Assembly (NCBI RefSeq): GCF_965276875.1
Contig: NZ_OZ255701.1
Location: forward strand, 2,046,001-2,110,000
Source: Lichenicoccus sp965276875
GTDB lineage: Bacteria > Pseudomonadota > Alphaproteobacteria > Acetobacterales > Acetobacteraceae
DNA length: 64,000 nt
Direction of reading: 5' to 3'
Below are positions 35,714-46,046 of this stretch, one piece after another. The translations under genes were made by a program, and so were the position numbers. Numbering within the stretch: position 1 is the first letter of the stretch; each line of letters starts with the position of its first letter. The notes under the pieces are model-generated. The model saw only the letters and a program-made list of their open reading frames with translations, was not told where the DNA came from and made no database searches.

Positions 35714-37369
35714 ATGCGGCGGTCGTCCAGTGAAGCGGCGTTGCAGACGGAGAATGACGTTTTGCCGAGCAAGATCTGGATCGATGTCGAGGACCTGTTT
35801 CAGTATGCCGCCTTTAATCCGCGTCCAAGCGGGATCCAGCGGATCGAGTACGAGCTCTGCCGCGCCCTCGCCAGCCTTCCGGAGTCGCGAGACCGGGTGC
35901 GTTTCGTCCGTCACGCCGGCATCGAAAAAGGCTTCTACTCGATCCCCTACCGCGAATTGGATGCGCTCTACGGCACGCTGACCTCCGATGACAGCAGGGG
36001 CGAGCGGCGACCGCCGGAAAAGAAGGCCGAGCCGTCCGCTGTCGCGAGTGACCCGCCAGTTCTGCCACGGCGAGTGCCGCGGCCGCTTTCGAAGGACCCG
36101 CTGCGTCGGATCGCGTACAGCGTGCCGACCGGCCTACGCAATCCGCTGGTGGCCTTCTACAAGGCCGAGCGTGAGGCCGGGCGGGCGCTCGCGCAAATCG
36201 GCAGCGCGCTCGGATGGGCCGCCCGCAGCCGCCTCTCGCGGGCGCTGGGTGGCACATTCGGCGGCAACACCAGCACCGGCGCCGGCACGACCGCGACCCA
36301 GGCGCCGCTGGCGGATGGAATCGAGGCCAATTCGGTGCCGGTGGCTGGAGTGACCGCGTTCGATACAACTTCGGCACCCGGCGACATCCTGCTGGTGCTC
36401 GGCTCGCCCTGGTTTCACCCGTTCTATGCGGAGCTGGTCGGCCGGGCGCAGCGGCAGCGCGAGCTGCGCTTCGCTCTGCTGGTCTATGACATCATCCCGC
36501 TGCGGCGTCCGGAATGGTGCGACCACAACCTGGCCCTGCGTTTTCGCGAATGGACCACGGACGTGTTCCCGCTGGTCGACAGCTTCCTGACCATCTCGCG
36601 CTCCAGTGCGACGGACATCGTCCGCCTCGCGCACGAATGCGGCTATACCCTGCGCGCCGCGCCGCAGCCGATCCCGATCGGTACAGGCTTCACCTCGCCG
36701 ACGCGACCGCTCGCGGCCGAGGCGGCGATACGCGACACCGCGCGACTGCCTGCCGCCGGCAGCTACGCGCTGATCGTCTGCACCATCGAGGCACGCAAGA
36801 ACCACATTCTGCTGTTCCGGGTGTGGCGACGGATGCTTGAGGAAATGCCGCATGATCTGGTCCCGACCCTGGTGTTTGCCGGCCGGGTGGGCTGGCTGGT
36901 CAGCGACCTGATGCAGCAGTTGCGCAATGCCGACTTCCTCGACGGCAAGATCAGGCTGGTGGAGGACCCCACCGACGACGAACTCGAACAGCTCTACGCC
37001 GGCTGCCGCTTTACTTTGTTCCCGTCGCTGTATGAAGGCTGGGGCCTGCCGGTGACCGAGAGCCTGGCGTTCGGCAAGCCCTGCGTGATCTCTCGGGCGA
37101 CCTCGCTGCCCGAGGCCGGCGGCCATCTCGCGCGCTATTTCGACCCGGAGAACGCCGGTGAGGCCTATGACGTGATCCGCTATGTGGTGGAGACGCCGGA
37201 GGAGACCCAGGCCTGGGCCGAACAGGTGCGACGCGAGTTCCGGCCGGTGAGCTGGGCGGAGAGCGCGCGCGGCGTGCTGCGGGCGCTTGGCCTCGGCCCG
37301 GAGGAGATGGAGGTCAGCGTTCAGGAACGGACACTGGCGGACGAACACACCGCGGTGCATCCGCTCTGA
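35714..37369 (+). CDS. GT4 family glycosyltransferase (WbdB/mannosyltransferase-like)
   Basis: 551 aa. The N-terminal half begins IWIDVEDLFQYA and RPSGIQRIEYELCRAL, a lead-in found in large exopolysaccharide transferases; a low-complexity linker (about residues 110-190) follows. The C-terminal half is a GT4 GT-B domain: IVCTIEARKNHILLFRVW, then the nucleotide-sugar Glu pair in FPSLYEGWGLPVTESLAFG. The ATG at 35714 has no good ribosome site; a TTG at 35762 preceded by GGAG is an alternative. It is the first gene of a plus-strand glycan cluster, 25 bp before the giant gene. Confidence 0.88.
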   Translation: MRRSSSEAALQTENDVLPSKIWIDVEDLFQYAAFNPRPSGIQRIEYELCRALASLPESRDRVRFVRHAGIEKGFYSIPYRELDALYGTLTSDDSRGERRPPEKKAEPSAVASDPPVLPRRVPRPLSKDPLRRIAYSVPTGLRNPLVAFYKAEREAGRALAQIGSALGWAARSRLSRALGGTFGGNTSTGAGTTATQAPLADGIEANSVPVAGVTAFDTTSAPGDILLVLGSPWFHPFYAELVGRAQRQRELRFALLVYDIIPLRRPEWCDHNLALRFREWTTDVFPLVDSFLTISRSSATDIVRLAHECGYTLRAAPQPIPIGTGFTSPTRPLAAEAAIRDTARLPAAGSYALIVCTIEARKNHILLFRVWRRMLEEMPHDLVPTLVFAGRVGWLVSDLMQQLRNADFLDGKIRLVEDPTDDELEQLYAGCRFTLFPSLYEGWGLPVTESLAFGKPCVISRATSLPEAGGHLARYFDPENAGEAYDVIRYVVETPEETQAWAEQVRREFRPVSWAESARGVLRALGLGPEEMEVSVQERTLADEHTAVHPL

Positions 37370-37394
37370 GCAGCACGCGCGTATAGGCCCTTCC

Positions 37395-40300
37395 ATGACG
37401 TTCGTCTCATACGCCCAGAATTTCGAGGACGTGCTGCTCTGGCGCGCCCTGCGCGACGTCAACCAAGGCTTCTATGTCGATGTCGGGGCGGCGCACCCGG
37501 ACGCGGACTCCGTCACCCGGGCGTTCTTCGAGCGCGGCTGGCGCGGCCTCAATATCGAGCCGGGCGTGGCTGACGCGGCACGGCTGGCGGCGGCACGTCC
37601 CGGCGACATCACGCTGCAGCTCGCGGCCGGACGCTGCGATGGCGAGGCGGATTTCTTCAGCGTGCCGGGCACCGGGCTCTCGACGCTCGATCCCGCGGTG
37701 GGCGAGCGCTACCGCGCGCAATACCGGATTCCAGCGCCCGGACGGATCACCGTGCGCACCTTGGCGAGCCTGTTCAGGCGCATGTCCGCGGCGAGATTCA
37801 TTTTCTCAAGATCGACGTCGAGGGCACCGAAGCGGACGTGCTGGCCGGCGCCGACCTGCGCACCTGGCGCCCCTGGATCGTCCTGGTCGAGGCGACCGCG
37901 CCGCTCTCCACCGAGCCCACTCATGCGGCCTGGGAGCCGGACCTGGTCGAACAGGGCTATCGCTTCGTCTGGTTTGACGGTCTCAACCGGTTCTATGTCG
38001 CAAACGAGCGCGCGGGGATGCTGTCGCGGCATTTTCGCACTCCGCCGAACGTGTTCGACAATTTCATCCGCGCCAACGACACCGTGTGGGCCGAACGGAT
38101 CAGTGCGGCGGAGACCCGCGCCGACATCGCCGAACGCAGCCTTGCCACCGAACTGCCGCAGGCCAGCCGCGCCGCGGTGGCCGCTCAGTCGCGGGCCGAC
38201 GCCGCCATTCACGCGGTCGACCGTCTGCAACAGGACCTCACGGTTCTGCGCCAGGAGAGCCATGCGCGCGCGGCGGCGCTGGATGCCGATCTGCACCAGA
38301 GCCGGCACGACCTTCAACAGGCGCATCTGCGGCTGCAGGCAGCGTTGCGGACCTGCGACGAACGGGCGCAGGCGATCGAGCAGATCCAGGACAGCCTCGA
38401 CGAGACGACGCACACTTTGGCCCAGGCGCACCACCAACTGCACCACACGACCCTGGCCATGAACGAGGCGCAGGCCTGGCTGGCCGCGATCGGACACAGC
38501 ACAACATGGCGGCTCACCGGCCCGGTCAGGGTGGCTCTGCGAACGCTCAAGGGCGGCCGCCCCCGTCCCGGCCCAACAATCCCCTCCGAACCGCCGGCGC
38601 CGTTGCCGCGCAAGACCAGGAGCCTGGCGCCCACGCCCGCACCACCGCCGGCCGCAGCACCCGCGCCCGCGCCCGCGCCGACGCCCGCTCTGCCGGAGGG
38701 GTTCTTCGATATCGTAACGCTGCCGCCGGCATCGCCGCCGCCGCCGGGGCGGAGCCGCGCGCAGGTGCATCAGTTCCATTCCGGCTCCGGGGTGGCTGAT
38801 GCGATCACCAACGCCATGCTGCTCACCCGCACGCTGCTGCGCGGGCTTGGCTACGCGAGCGAGATCTTCGTCGCCCACCGTGCGCCGGAGCTGGCTTCCG
38901 AGCTGCGCCTGCTCGACGAGTTGCCGCCGCATGACGAGTACGTGCTGATCGTACGGCACTCGATGGGCCATGACAGCTTCGACCAGATCCTCGCGTTGCC
39001 GGCGCCGAAGATCCTGATCTACCACAACATTACCCCGCCCGACCTGCTGAACCGGCACCCGATGCTGGCTGCCTACGCCGCTCTTGGCCGGCGCCAGCTC
39101 GCAGCCCTGCGGGGGCAGGTGCACGCCGCCCTCGCCGACAGCGAATACAACGCGATCGAGCTGCGCCAGCTCGGTTTCGAGCCGGTCCGTGCCTGCACCC
39201 TGTTGTTCGACATCGACGTCATGCTGAGCCGCGCCGCGTCCGTGCCGGCCCAGCGGGGCAGCGCGGTCTTCACCATCCTGTTCGTGGGCCGGATCTGTCA
39301 GTCCAAGGCGCAGCTCGAACTGATCGGCGCCTATAACGCCTTTCGCACGCGCCACCACGCGCCGGCGCGGCTGGTTCTGGTCGGCCGTGACGACCGCGAT
39401 GCCTATGCCGACGCCGTTCGCCGCGCAATCGCCTGTAGCGCGCAACCGGACGAGATCATCCTCACCGGGCTCATCGACGACGACACGCGCAACACCTGGT
39501 ATGCCAGTTCCGACCTCTATGTGTCGCTGTCGCGGCATGAAGGCTTCGGGGTGCCGCTGGTCGAGGCGATGGCGCACGGGGTGCCGGTGCTGGCGCGGGC
39601 GAGCGGTGCGATCCCCTATACGCTGGCCGATGACGAGGCGTATTTGGCGGAGGATGCCGGCGCTCCGGAGATCGGCGCACGGCTGGCTGACCTCGCGCGC
39701 GCGCCGCAGCGTCGCGCGGCACGGGCGGCGACGCAGCATGCCTCGCTCGCGCGCTTCGCGCTGCCGCCGCAGACCGCGATCCTGGCAGGGGCGTTGTTGC
39801 GCGCGGGAGCGGCGCTGCCGTCAGACCCGCGCACCCGGGCGGCCCTCGCCGCCAACCTGCGCTTTGCCGTCACCGGCCACGTCAACACCAGCTACAGCCT
39901 GGCCGCGATCAACCGCAACCTGGCTTTGAGCCTGGAGGCGGCCTGCCCCGGGCGGGTACGCCTGATCCCGGTCGAGGGGGTGTTCACCACCGAACTGTCG
40001 GCGTCGCCGGCGGCGGACGCGGCCCCGATCGCGGCGCTGGCGGCGCGCGCCGCCCCGCTCACCGCGCCAGAGCTGATCATCAGCCAGCACTTCCCGGTGC
40101 ATGTGCCGCCGCGGGCTGCCGGCCAGATCCGCCTCGCCATGGTGTTCTGGGAGGAGTCGCGGCTGCCGGCGGAGACCATCGCCACCTTGCAGGAGGGCTT
40201 CGACGGGGTCGTGGCGCCGAGCCGCTTCGTGGCGCGCGCGCTGCAGGAGTCCAGCCTGAGGCTGCCGGTCCGGGTGATCCCGCCGCCGGCCTCGCTGGCG

Positions 40301-42082
40301 GCATTTCGCGCGCGGCCGCCGGTCCCCCGCCCTACGGACGCGCCGCTGACCTTTCTGCACGTCTCATCGTGCTTCCCGCGCAAAGGTGCCGACATCCTGT
40401 TGCGCGCATGGGCGGCGAGCTTTTCCGCGGCCTCTCCCGTTCGCCTGCTGATCAAGAGCTTTGCCAATCCGCACAACACGATGGAAGCCGACATCACTGC
40501 CCTGCGCGAGGCGAACCCCGATCTGGCGCCGATCACCCTGATCGAGCAGGATCTCGACGAGGCGGCCATGGCCGCCTTGTATGCGCAGGCGGACGTGATG
40601 GTGCTGCCCACACGCGGCGAAGGCTACAACCTGCCCGCCGCGGAAGCGCTCGCCGCCGGACTGCGCCTGATCGTCACCGGTGCCGGCGGTCATATGGATT
40701 TCTGCACCCGGGACGATCCGCGTATCCGCCTGCTGGCCTACCGCCATGCCTTGTCCGGCAGCCATCTGGCGACGCCGCAGTCGCTCTGGCTTGAGCCCGA
40801 CGAGGCAGACCTCGCCTGCGCGCTGCGCGAGGCGTGCGCGCGTGGACATGCTCCCGTGATGGCTGACCCTGAGGTCGCATCCGGGGGCGGCCCCGACACC
40901 GTGGCGGAGGAATTCACCGGCTTCGGGCTCGATCTGCTGCTGCGGCCGTCCGCTGGCGGGCTGCGCGTCGCCTGGGTATCGAGCTGGGGTCAGAGATGCG
41001 GCATCGCCGAGTATTCGCGTCTTCTGCTCGGCGCGCTGGAGCCGCAGCCTGGCCTGGAGATGACCGTGCTGTGCGACGAGCGCACCCCGGCCTACGATCC
41101 GGTGCCGGGCAGCTTGGCGCATATTCCCTGTTGGCGGACGGGCGACGCGGCCGGCCCGGACCTGCTGAGCGCCATTGCCCGCCTCGATGCGGATGCGGTG
41201 GTGCTGCAACATCAACCCGGCCTGATGGGTTGGGGGCGTCTGGCCGAAACGGTGCGCGAGATCGCCGGGCAAAATCGTGTGGTCAGCGTCACCCTGCATA
41301 ACACCCGCACTTTGCTCGACCTGGTGGAGGCCGAGCGCGCGGCGGTGCTGGACGGCCTGGCCGCGGCGGACCGGGTGATCGTCCATACGCGCGCCGACCT
41401 CGACCGGCTCGCCGGGCTCGGCCTGAGCGACATTGCCTTGTTCGCGCACTGCGTGCGCACGCCGCGCGCGCCAAGCCCGCCGCGGCCGCTGACCGAGACG
41501 GACGATGTGGTGATCGGCTGCTACGGCTTCTTCCTGCCCGGCAAGGGGATCGACGTGCTGGCCGCGGCCAGCGTGCTGCTGCGCGAGACCTGGCCGGGGA
41601 TGCAGTTGCGGCTGGTCAACGCCGCCTATGGCGGTGCCGAGTCCGACGACGAGATCGCGCGCACCCGCGAGATCGCAGCCCCGCTCGGACAGGCGGCGCA
41701 CTTCCACACCGGCTTCCTGCCGCAGGACCAGTCGCAGGCCTTGCTGGCCAGCTGCGATATCATCGTGCTGCCGCACCAACACTCCAAGGAGGCCTTCAGC
41801 GGCGCGCTGTGCACCGCGCTGACCGCCTCGGTGCCGACCCTGGTCAATGACATCCGCCTGTTCGACGAGGCCGACGACGCGGTCTGGCGCATCGACGCTT
41901 CGGATCCTGCGCGTCTCGCGGCCGAGATCGACCGCGCGCTGCGCGACCTGGCGCTGCGGCAGCGGCTGCAGGCGAGCGCCCTGGCCTGGACCCGCGAACG
42001 CGGCTGGCCCTCGCTCGCCAGCCGGCTGATCGGCATGCTGACTGGGCTGTCACACTCAAGGCTTGGACAGGATATCGGGTGA
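37395..42082 (+). CDS. Giant FkbM methyltransferase / triple GT4 glycosyltransferase, interrupted by a frameshift near 37775
   Basis: From ATG 37395 the frame encodes the first ~127 residues of an FkbM-type SAM methyltransferase (SYAQNFEDVLLWRAL, FYVDVGAAHPDADSVTRAF). At about 37771-37782 the sense continues in another frame (HVRGEIHFLKIDVEGTEADVL) and runs 1414 codons to 42082; one extra base before AGGCG would restore it. The rest holds a coiled coil, a Pro/Ala linker (about 38600-38700), and three GT4 modules: SRHEGFGVPLVEAMAHG, LPTRGEGYNLPAAEALAAG, and a third with GIAEYSRLL and a weaker PHQHSKEAFSG. As read, translation from 37395 would stop at 38462. The end overlaps the next gene in GTGA. 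Confidence 0.8.
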
Positions 42083-42963
42083 GCGACCCGGTCGGCCTGT
42101 TCGCCGGCCTCGCCGGCTACCTTGAACAGGGGATAAGCAAAGTCGAAGGCTGGCTGTCCCCGGTCACCGCGTCGATGATCGCGCATCTGCTGGTCGGCCA
42201 GAGCCTGCATGGCCTGCGCGGCGATGTCTGTGAGATCGGCGTGCATCACGGCAAGCTGTTCCTGGTCCTGGCCTGTGCCACCCTGCCCGAAGAGCGTGCT
42301 GTCGCCATCGACGTGTTCGGCGATCATGACAAGAACCTCGACTGCTCCGGCGCCGGCGACCGCGGCATCTTCGAGGCGCACCTCGCCGCTTATGCACCCG
42401 GCGCCGAGGTCGAGATCATCCAGCGTTCGAGTCTTGAGCTGGCGAAGAGCGGCTTTCTCGACCGGCGCTTTCGCCTGATCTCGATCGATGGCGGCCATAC
42501 CGAGGCGGTGGTGGCCAATGACCTGCGTCTCGCCGAGCGCACCCTGCTGGCCGGCGGCATCGCCGCCCTCGACGACATCCTCAGCTATGACTGGACCGGA
42601 GTGCTGAGCGGACTCGTGTCATACCTTGCCGGAGGCGGCACGCTGGTTCCGTTCGCGCTGGTGCCGAACAAGCTGCTGCTGTCGACGGACACGGCGGTGG
42701 CCGAGCGGGGGCGTGCGGCGATGCTGCACGGCTTTCCGCTCGCCGCATCCAAACGCAACCTCGAGTTCCTCGGCGGCCGCGTCGACAGCTACTGGGAGCA
42801 TCCCTATTACAGCCGCGAGAGCAGCGCCGGGCTGCGCCTGCAGATCGAGGATTTGCACCGGCAACTTGCCTCGGCGCAGTCGGAGGCCGAGCGCCTGCGG
42901 GCCAGCGCCTCATGGCGGCTGACCGCGCCACTGCGCCGGGTCGCGGCACTCACGCGCAGGTGA
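42079..42963 (+). CDS. Class I SAM-dependent methyltransferase (Methyltransf_24-like)
   Basis: 294 aa from GTG 42079, overlapping the giant gene by 4 bp. DVCEIGVHHGKLFLVLA is the SAM loop, AIDVFGDHDKNLD follows, and LISIDGGHTEAVVANDL matches the Methyltransf_24 metal/SAM region. A C-terminal helix ends in ASWRLTAPLRRV, the same terminal tag as in the linker of the preceding protein (TTWRLTGPVR), a pattern often found at the ends of coiled coils in glycan-assembly enzymes. Probably decorates the same polysaccharide. Confidence 0.88.
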   Translation: MSDPVGLFAGLAGYLEQGISKVEGWLSPVTASMIAHLLVGQSLHGLRGDVCEIGVHHGKLFLVLACATLPEERAVAIDVFGDHDKNLDCSGAGDRGIFEAHLAAYAPGAEVEIIQRSSLELAKSGFLDRRFRLISIDGGHTEAVVANDLRLAERTLLAGGIAALDDILSYDWTGVLSGLVSYLAGGGTLVPFALVPNKLLLSTDTAVAERGRAAMLHGFPLAASKRNLEFLGGRVDSYWEHPYYSRESSAGLRLQIEDLHRQLASAQSEAERLRASASWRLTAPLRRVAALTRR

Positions 42964-43050
42964 CCGTATGTCACGGAGTTTTATTCCAGCTTCCTCATCC
43001 ATAACGGTGCGGCAGACGTAGTGGCTTTGTAGTCACTCGGAGGAACAACC

Positions 43051-43986
43051 ATGCCGTTGAACGATATAGCCCAGCCCGACAGCATCGCGGAACGTCCCGG
43101 GTCCGGCCTGGAACGCCGCTCGCTGTTCAAGCACGCCGGCGCCGGCCTCGCGGGCGCCGCGGCGGTCAGCGCCCTCTCGGGTGGCGCGTTGCTGGGATCA
43201 AGCCAAAACGCCGATGCCGCGACCGCGGTCACCGACGCCGACATCTTCAATTTCGCCCTCAACCTCGAATATCTCGAAAGCCAGTATTACCTTATCGGCG
43301 CCACCGGAACCGGACTGCCGGCTAACCTGACCACCGGCAGCGTCGGGACCCCGGGTGTCGTCACCGGCGGCAGCATGGTGCCGTTCAAGAGCGATGCCTT
43401 CCTCGCCTACGCTCAGCGTATCGCCGTCGACGAACTCGCGCATGTCACCTTCATCCGCACCGTGCTCGGCAGCGCCGCCGTCGCCCAGCCAGCGATCAAC
43501 CTGCAGACCAGCTTTACCACCCTGGCGATGGCCGCCGGCTTGATCAGCGCCGGTCAGACCTTCAACCCGTTCGCCGACGAGATCAGTTTCCTGGTCGGCG
43601 CCTATATCTTTGAGGATGTCGGCGTGACCGCCTATGGCGGGGCGGCGGCGCTGATCAGCAACAAGACCTATTTGACCGCTGCAGCCGGAATCCTGGCGAC
43701 CGAAGCCTATCACTCGGGCGCCATCCGTACCATCCTCTCCGATCTCGGGGCCGGACAGGCAACCAATGCGATCTCCGCGCTACGCGCCAAGCTTGCGGGT
43801 GCCGCGGATGACCAGGGCACCCTGTTGCAGGCACCCGGCTACACCAATGCCTACAACTTCGTGGTCAACGACACCAACGGCCTGACCTACCGTCGGTCCA
43901 CCAGCCAGGTGCTGAACATCGTCTATGGCGGCACTGCCGGTGGTGGCCTGTTCTTCCCGGCCGGGATGAACGGCACCATTAAGTAA
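43051..43986 (+). CDS. Tat-exported ferritin-like domain protein
   Basis: 311 aa. An N-terminal twin-Arg-type signal (ERRSLFKHAGAGLAGAAAVS) ends near NADA. The mature part is a Ferritin_2-type four-helix bundle: ADIFNFALNLEYLESQYY and VDELAHVTFIRTVLG carry Glu and His ligands of the kind used for a di-iron site, and a third helix has ATEAYHSGAIRT. Relatives include bacterial and plant desiccation-related proteins. The ATG has CGGAGGA 7 bp upstream. Transcribed alone after an 87-bp gap, so probably from its own promoter; a stress role is inference. Confidence 0.88.
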   Translation: MPLNDIAQPDSIAERPGSGLERRSLFKHAGAGLAGAAAVSALSGGALLGSSQNADAATAVTDADIFNFALNLEYLESQYYLIGATGTGLPANLTTGSVGTPGVVTGGSMVPFKSDAFLAYAQRIAVDELAHVTFIRTVLGSAAVAQPAINLQTSFTTLAMAAGLISAGQTFNPFADEISFLVGAYIFEDVGVTAYGGAAALISNKTYLTAAAGILATEAYHSGAIRTILSDLGAGQATNAISALRAKLAGAADDQGTLLQAPGYTNAYNFVVNDTNGLTYRRSTSQVLNIVYGGTAGGGLFFPAGMNGTIK

Positions 43987-44007
43987 AGCCTGGCAAATAA
44001 GGCGCGC

Positions 44008-45165
44008 TCAACCGGGCGCGGATCGTCGCCTGGGTAGGGATGCCACGAAACACGTGGCGCCTGCCCGGCGCTCGATCCGCAGTCCGGCGCCGTCTCCCTT
44101 GAGCAGACCCTTGATCAGACGCATGCCCATGCCTGCGGCGTGCTCGGGGACGAAGTCCACCGGCAAGCTCTCTCCCTGATCGCAGACAGTCAGCACGCCG
44201 TTGCTTCCCAACGGCTGCGAGAACGCGATGCGCACCTCGCCCACCCCATATTTCAGCGCGTTGGTGACCAGTTCGTTCAGCACCAGCCCCAGGGTCGTGA
44301 CATCGGCGGCGGGCCAGATTGCCTCATCGGCCACGACGGTGATCGTGCGGCCGGCCAGCGTGGACGCCATTGCCGCTGCCAGTTCCTCCGCCAGATCCTT
44401 AAGATAGGCGCCGACCTCGACGGTCAGTGCCGCTCCGGTCTGGTAGAGGCGGTCATGGATGGCGGCGATGGTGTGCACCCGGGCAGCGCTTTGTTGCAGG
44501 TCACGCGCGGCTTGCTCGTCGTCGCTGGCGCGCGCCTGCAGGCTCAGCAGGTTCTGGACGAGCTGCAGGCTGTTTTTGATACGGTGATGGATCTCCAGCA
44601 TCAGCAGATCCTTCGCCGCCGCCGCCGCTTGTGCGCGATCATGGCGTGCAATCGTGCTCGACAGCAGCCCGGCCAGCGTGCGCAGGAACGCCGTGTCGGC
44701 TTCACCGAACGCGCCGCGATCGGATGCGTCAACTTCGAGTACGCCGAAACGATCGGTGGGCTCCGGACCCGCTACCAGCACGTTCAAAGCGCGGCGCACG
44801 CCATGCCGCGCCAGCAACTCCGGAGTACGGAAGCGTGTCTCCTCGGACAGGTCGTTGCAGATCACCGGCTCGCCGGTCACGAAGGCAAAGCCGGCCGGGC
44901 TCTCCAGATCTTCGCCCAGCGTCGCATGCCCGACCACGCCCACCTCCCAGCCGACGCCGGCGCAGACCAGAAAGCGATGCAGCTCCGGCATGTGGCGCAG
45001 CACCTTGGCCCGTTCGCAGCGCATGCCGGCAGCCGCGACCCGTGGCGCCTCTTCGAGGATATCGTCCAGACTCTCCACCCGAAGCACGAAGCCCGCGAAC
45101 GATGCCACCAGCTCCTGCTGGGCCAGCCTATGCAACAGTTCGGCCTGTGCCGCCTCGCCGCTCAC
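44008..45165 (-). CDS. GAF-containing sensor histidine kinase (HisKA_2 family)
   Basis: 385 aa, cytosolic. An N-terminal GAF domain (about residues 20-175) is followed by the HisKA_2 phosphoacceptor region with His in LEIHHRIKNSLQLVQNLLSL, the N-box LNELVTNALKYG and the G-box AGMGMRLIKGLL. Such kinases in alphaproteobacteria often feed the general stress response. It starts at GTG 45165, overlapping the transglycosylase stop (GTGA). No response regulator lies nearby. Confidence 0.92.
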   Translation of the reverse strand: MSGEAAQAELLHRLAQQELVASFAGFVLRVESLDDILEEAPRVAAAGMRCERAKVLRHMPELHRFLVCAGVGWEVGVVGHATLGEDLESPAGFAFVTGEPVICNDLSEETRFRTPELLARHGVRRALNVLVAGPEPTDRFGVLEVDASDRGAFGEADTAFLRTLAGLLSSTIARHDRAQAAAAAKDLLMLEIHHRIKNSLQLVQNLLSLQARASDDEQAARDLQQSAARVHTIAAIHDRLYQTGAALTVEVGAYLKDLAEELAAAMASTLAGRTITVVADEAIWPAADVTTLGLVLNELVTNALKYGVGEVRIAFSQPLGSNGVLTVCDQGESLPVDFVPEHAAGMGMRLIKGLLKGDGAGLRIERRAGATCFVASLPRRRSAPG

Positions 45166-45563
45166 CGGGTGCGCCTGGCGGATGCGGCGCGGGTGAACAG
45201 CGCGCGGGCCGCGCGCAGCACGCGCCCGCGATAGTCGAGGTTGAGGTCATGCGTATGGGAGTGGTAGTCGCCGACGGCACGCAACAGGTCGCCGTGCGCG
45301 GCGTCGAGATCGGCTCGCATGATCGCGCCGGCGGCGGCAATATTGTAACATGGTAGGTCACGCAGCCGCGCGAATACCATGGCCCCATTGGTGCGAGTGT
45401 AACGCGCCAGCGGCTGCAACCAGAGCGTATTGATCTGCATGACCCCGAGATCTAGGGTCCCGTCCGCATTGCGGTGCACCAGACCCGGGCGGCCGCCCTC
45501 GACCCGCTGGATCGCGGGCAACACGCGCGGCGGTAGATGATACAACGAGGCGACCAGACTCAT
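45162..45563 (-). CDS. Lytic transglycosylase (SLT domain)
   Basis: 133 aa. The catalytic Glu lies in AIQRVEGGRPG, and DLGVMQINTLWLQPLARY and YNIAAAGAIM are SLT family motifs (VirB1/IagB-like). It cleaves peptidoglycan, typically to admit envelope machines such as the secretion system encoded next door. ATG at 45563; a GTG 12 codons upstream would lengthen the hydrophobic start (LVPYLACMSLVASLY), which may be a signal sequence. Divergent from gspG by 54 bp. Confidence 0.82.
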   Translation of the reverse strand: MSLVASLYHLPPRVLPAIQRVEGGRPGLVHRNADGTLDLGVMQINTLWLQPLARYTRTNGAMVFARLRDLPCYNIAAAGAIMRADLDAAHGDLLRAVGDYHSHTHDLNLDYRGRVLRAARALFTRAASARRTR

Positions 45564-45617
45564 GCAGGCAAGATAGGGAACCAGGTGCGCACCCTCCACA
45601 AAGCTCTTCGTCCTAGC

Positions 45618-46046
45618 ATGAAAACGCAACACGTCGAGTCTGGCCGGGACCAGGGTTTCACCCTGATCGAGCTGCTCGTGGTGATCGCCATTCTCGGGTT
45701 GCTGGTCTCGCTCGTCGCCCCTCGGGTTTTGCACGTGCTGGGCGGCGCCAAAATATCGATCGCGCGTGATTCGATCGCCCGGCTGGAATCAATCCTTGAT
45801 ATGTACAAGCTCGATGTCGGCAACTATCCCAGCACCGAGGACGGCTTGCAGGCCCTGATCGACAAGCCCAGCGACGCGGACAACTGGAACGGCCCCTACG
45901 TGAAGAACGAGAGCGCGCTGCGCGACCCCTGGAACCATCCCTATACCTACCACGACCCGTCCTCGCGGCCCGGCCATGATTTCGATCTCTGCTCGCAGGG
46001 TCCTGGCAGCACGCCGGACCCGCAAAGCCAGATCTGCAACAAGTAG
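45618..46046 (+). CDS. gspG: Type II secretion major pseudopilin GspG
   Basis: 142 aa. Prepilin leader cut before the methylated Phe in QGFTLIELLVVIAILGLL with Glu at +5. The GspG signature is complete: VGNYPSTEDGLQALI, NGPYVK, RDPWNHPYTY and the late Asp-rich calcium loop (HDFDLCSQG). It forms the body of the periplasmic pseudopilus. ATG at 45618. The stop is immediately followed by the convergent prepilin peptidase gene. Confidence 0.95.
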   Translation: MKTQHVESGRDQGFTLIELLVVIAILGLLVSLVAPRVLHVLGGAKISIARDSIARLESILDMYKLDVGNYPSTEDGLQALIDKPSDADNWNGPYVKNESALRDPWNHPYTYHDPSSRPGHDFDLCSQGPGSTPDPQSQICNK

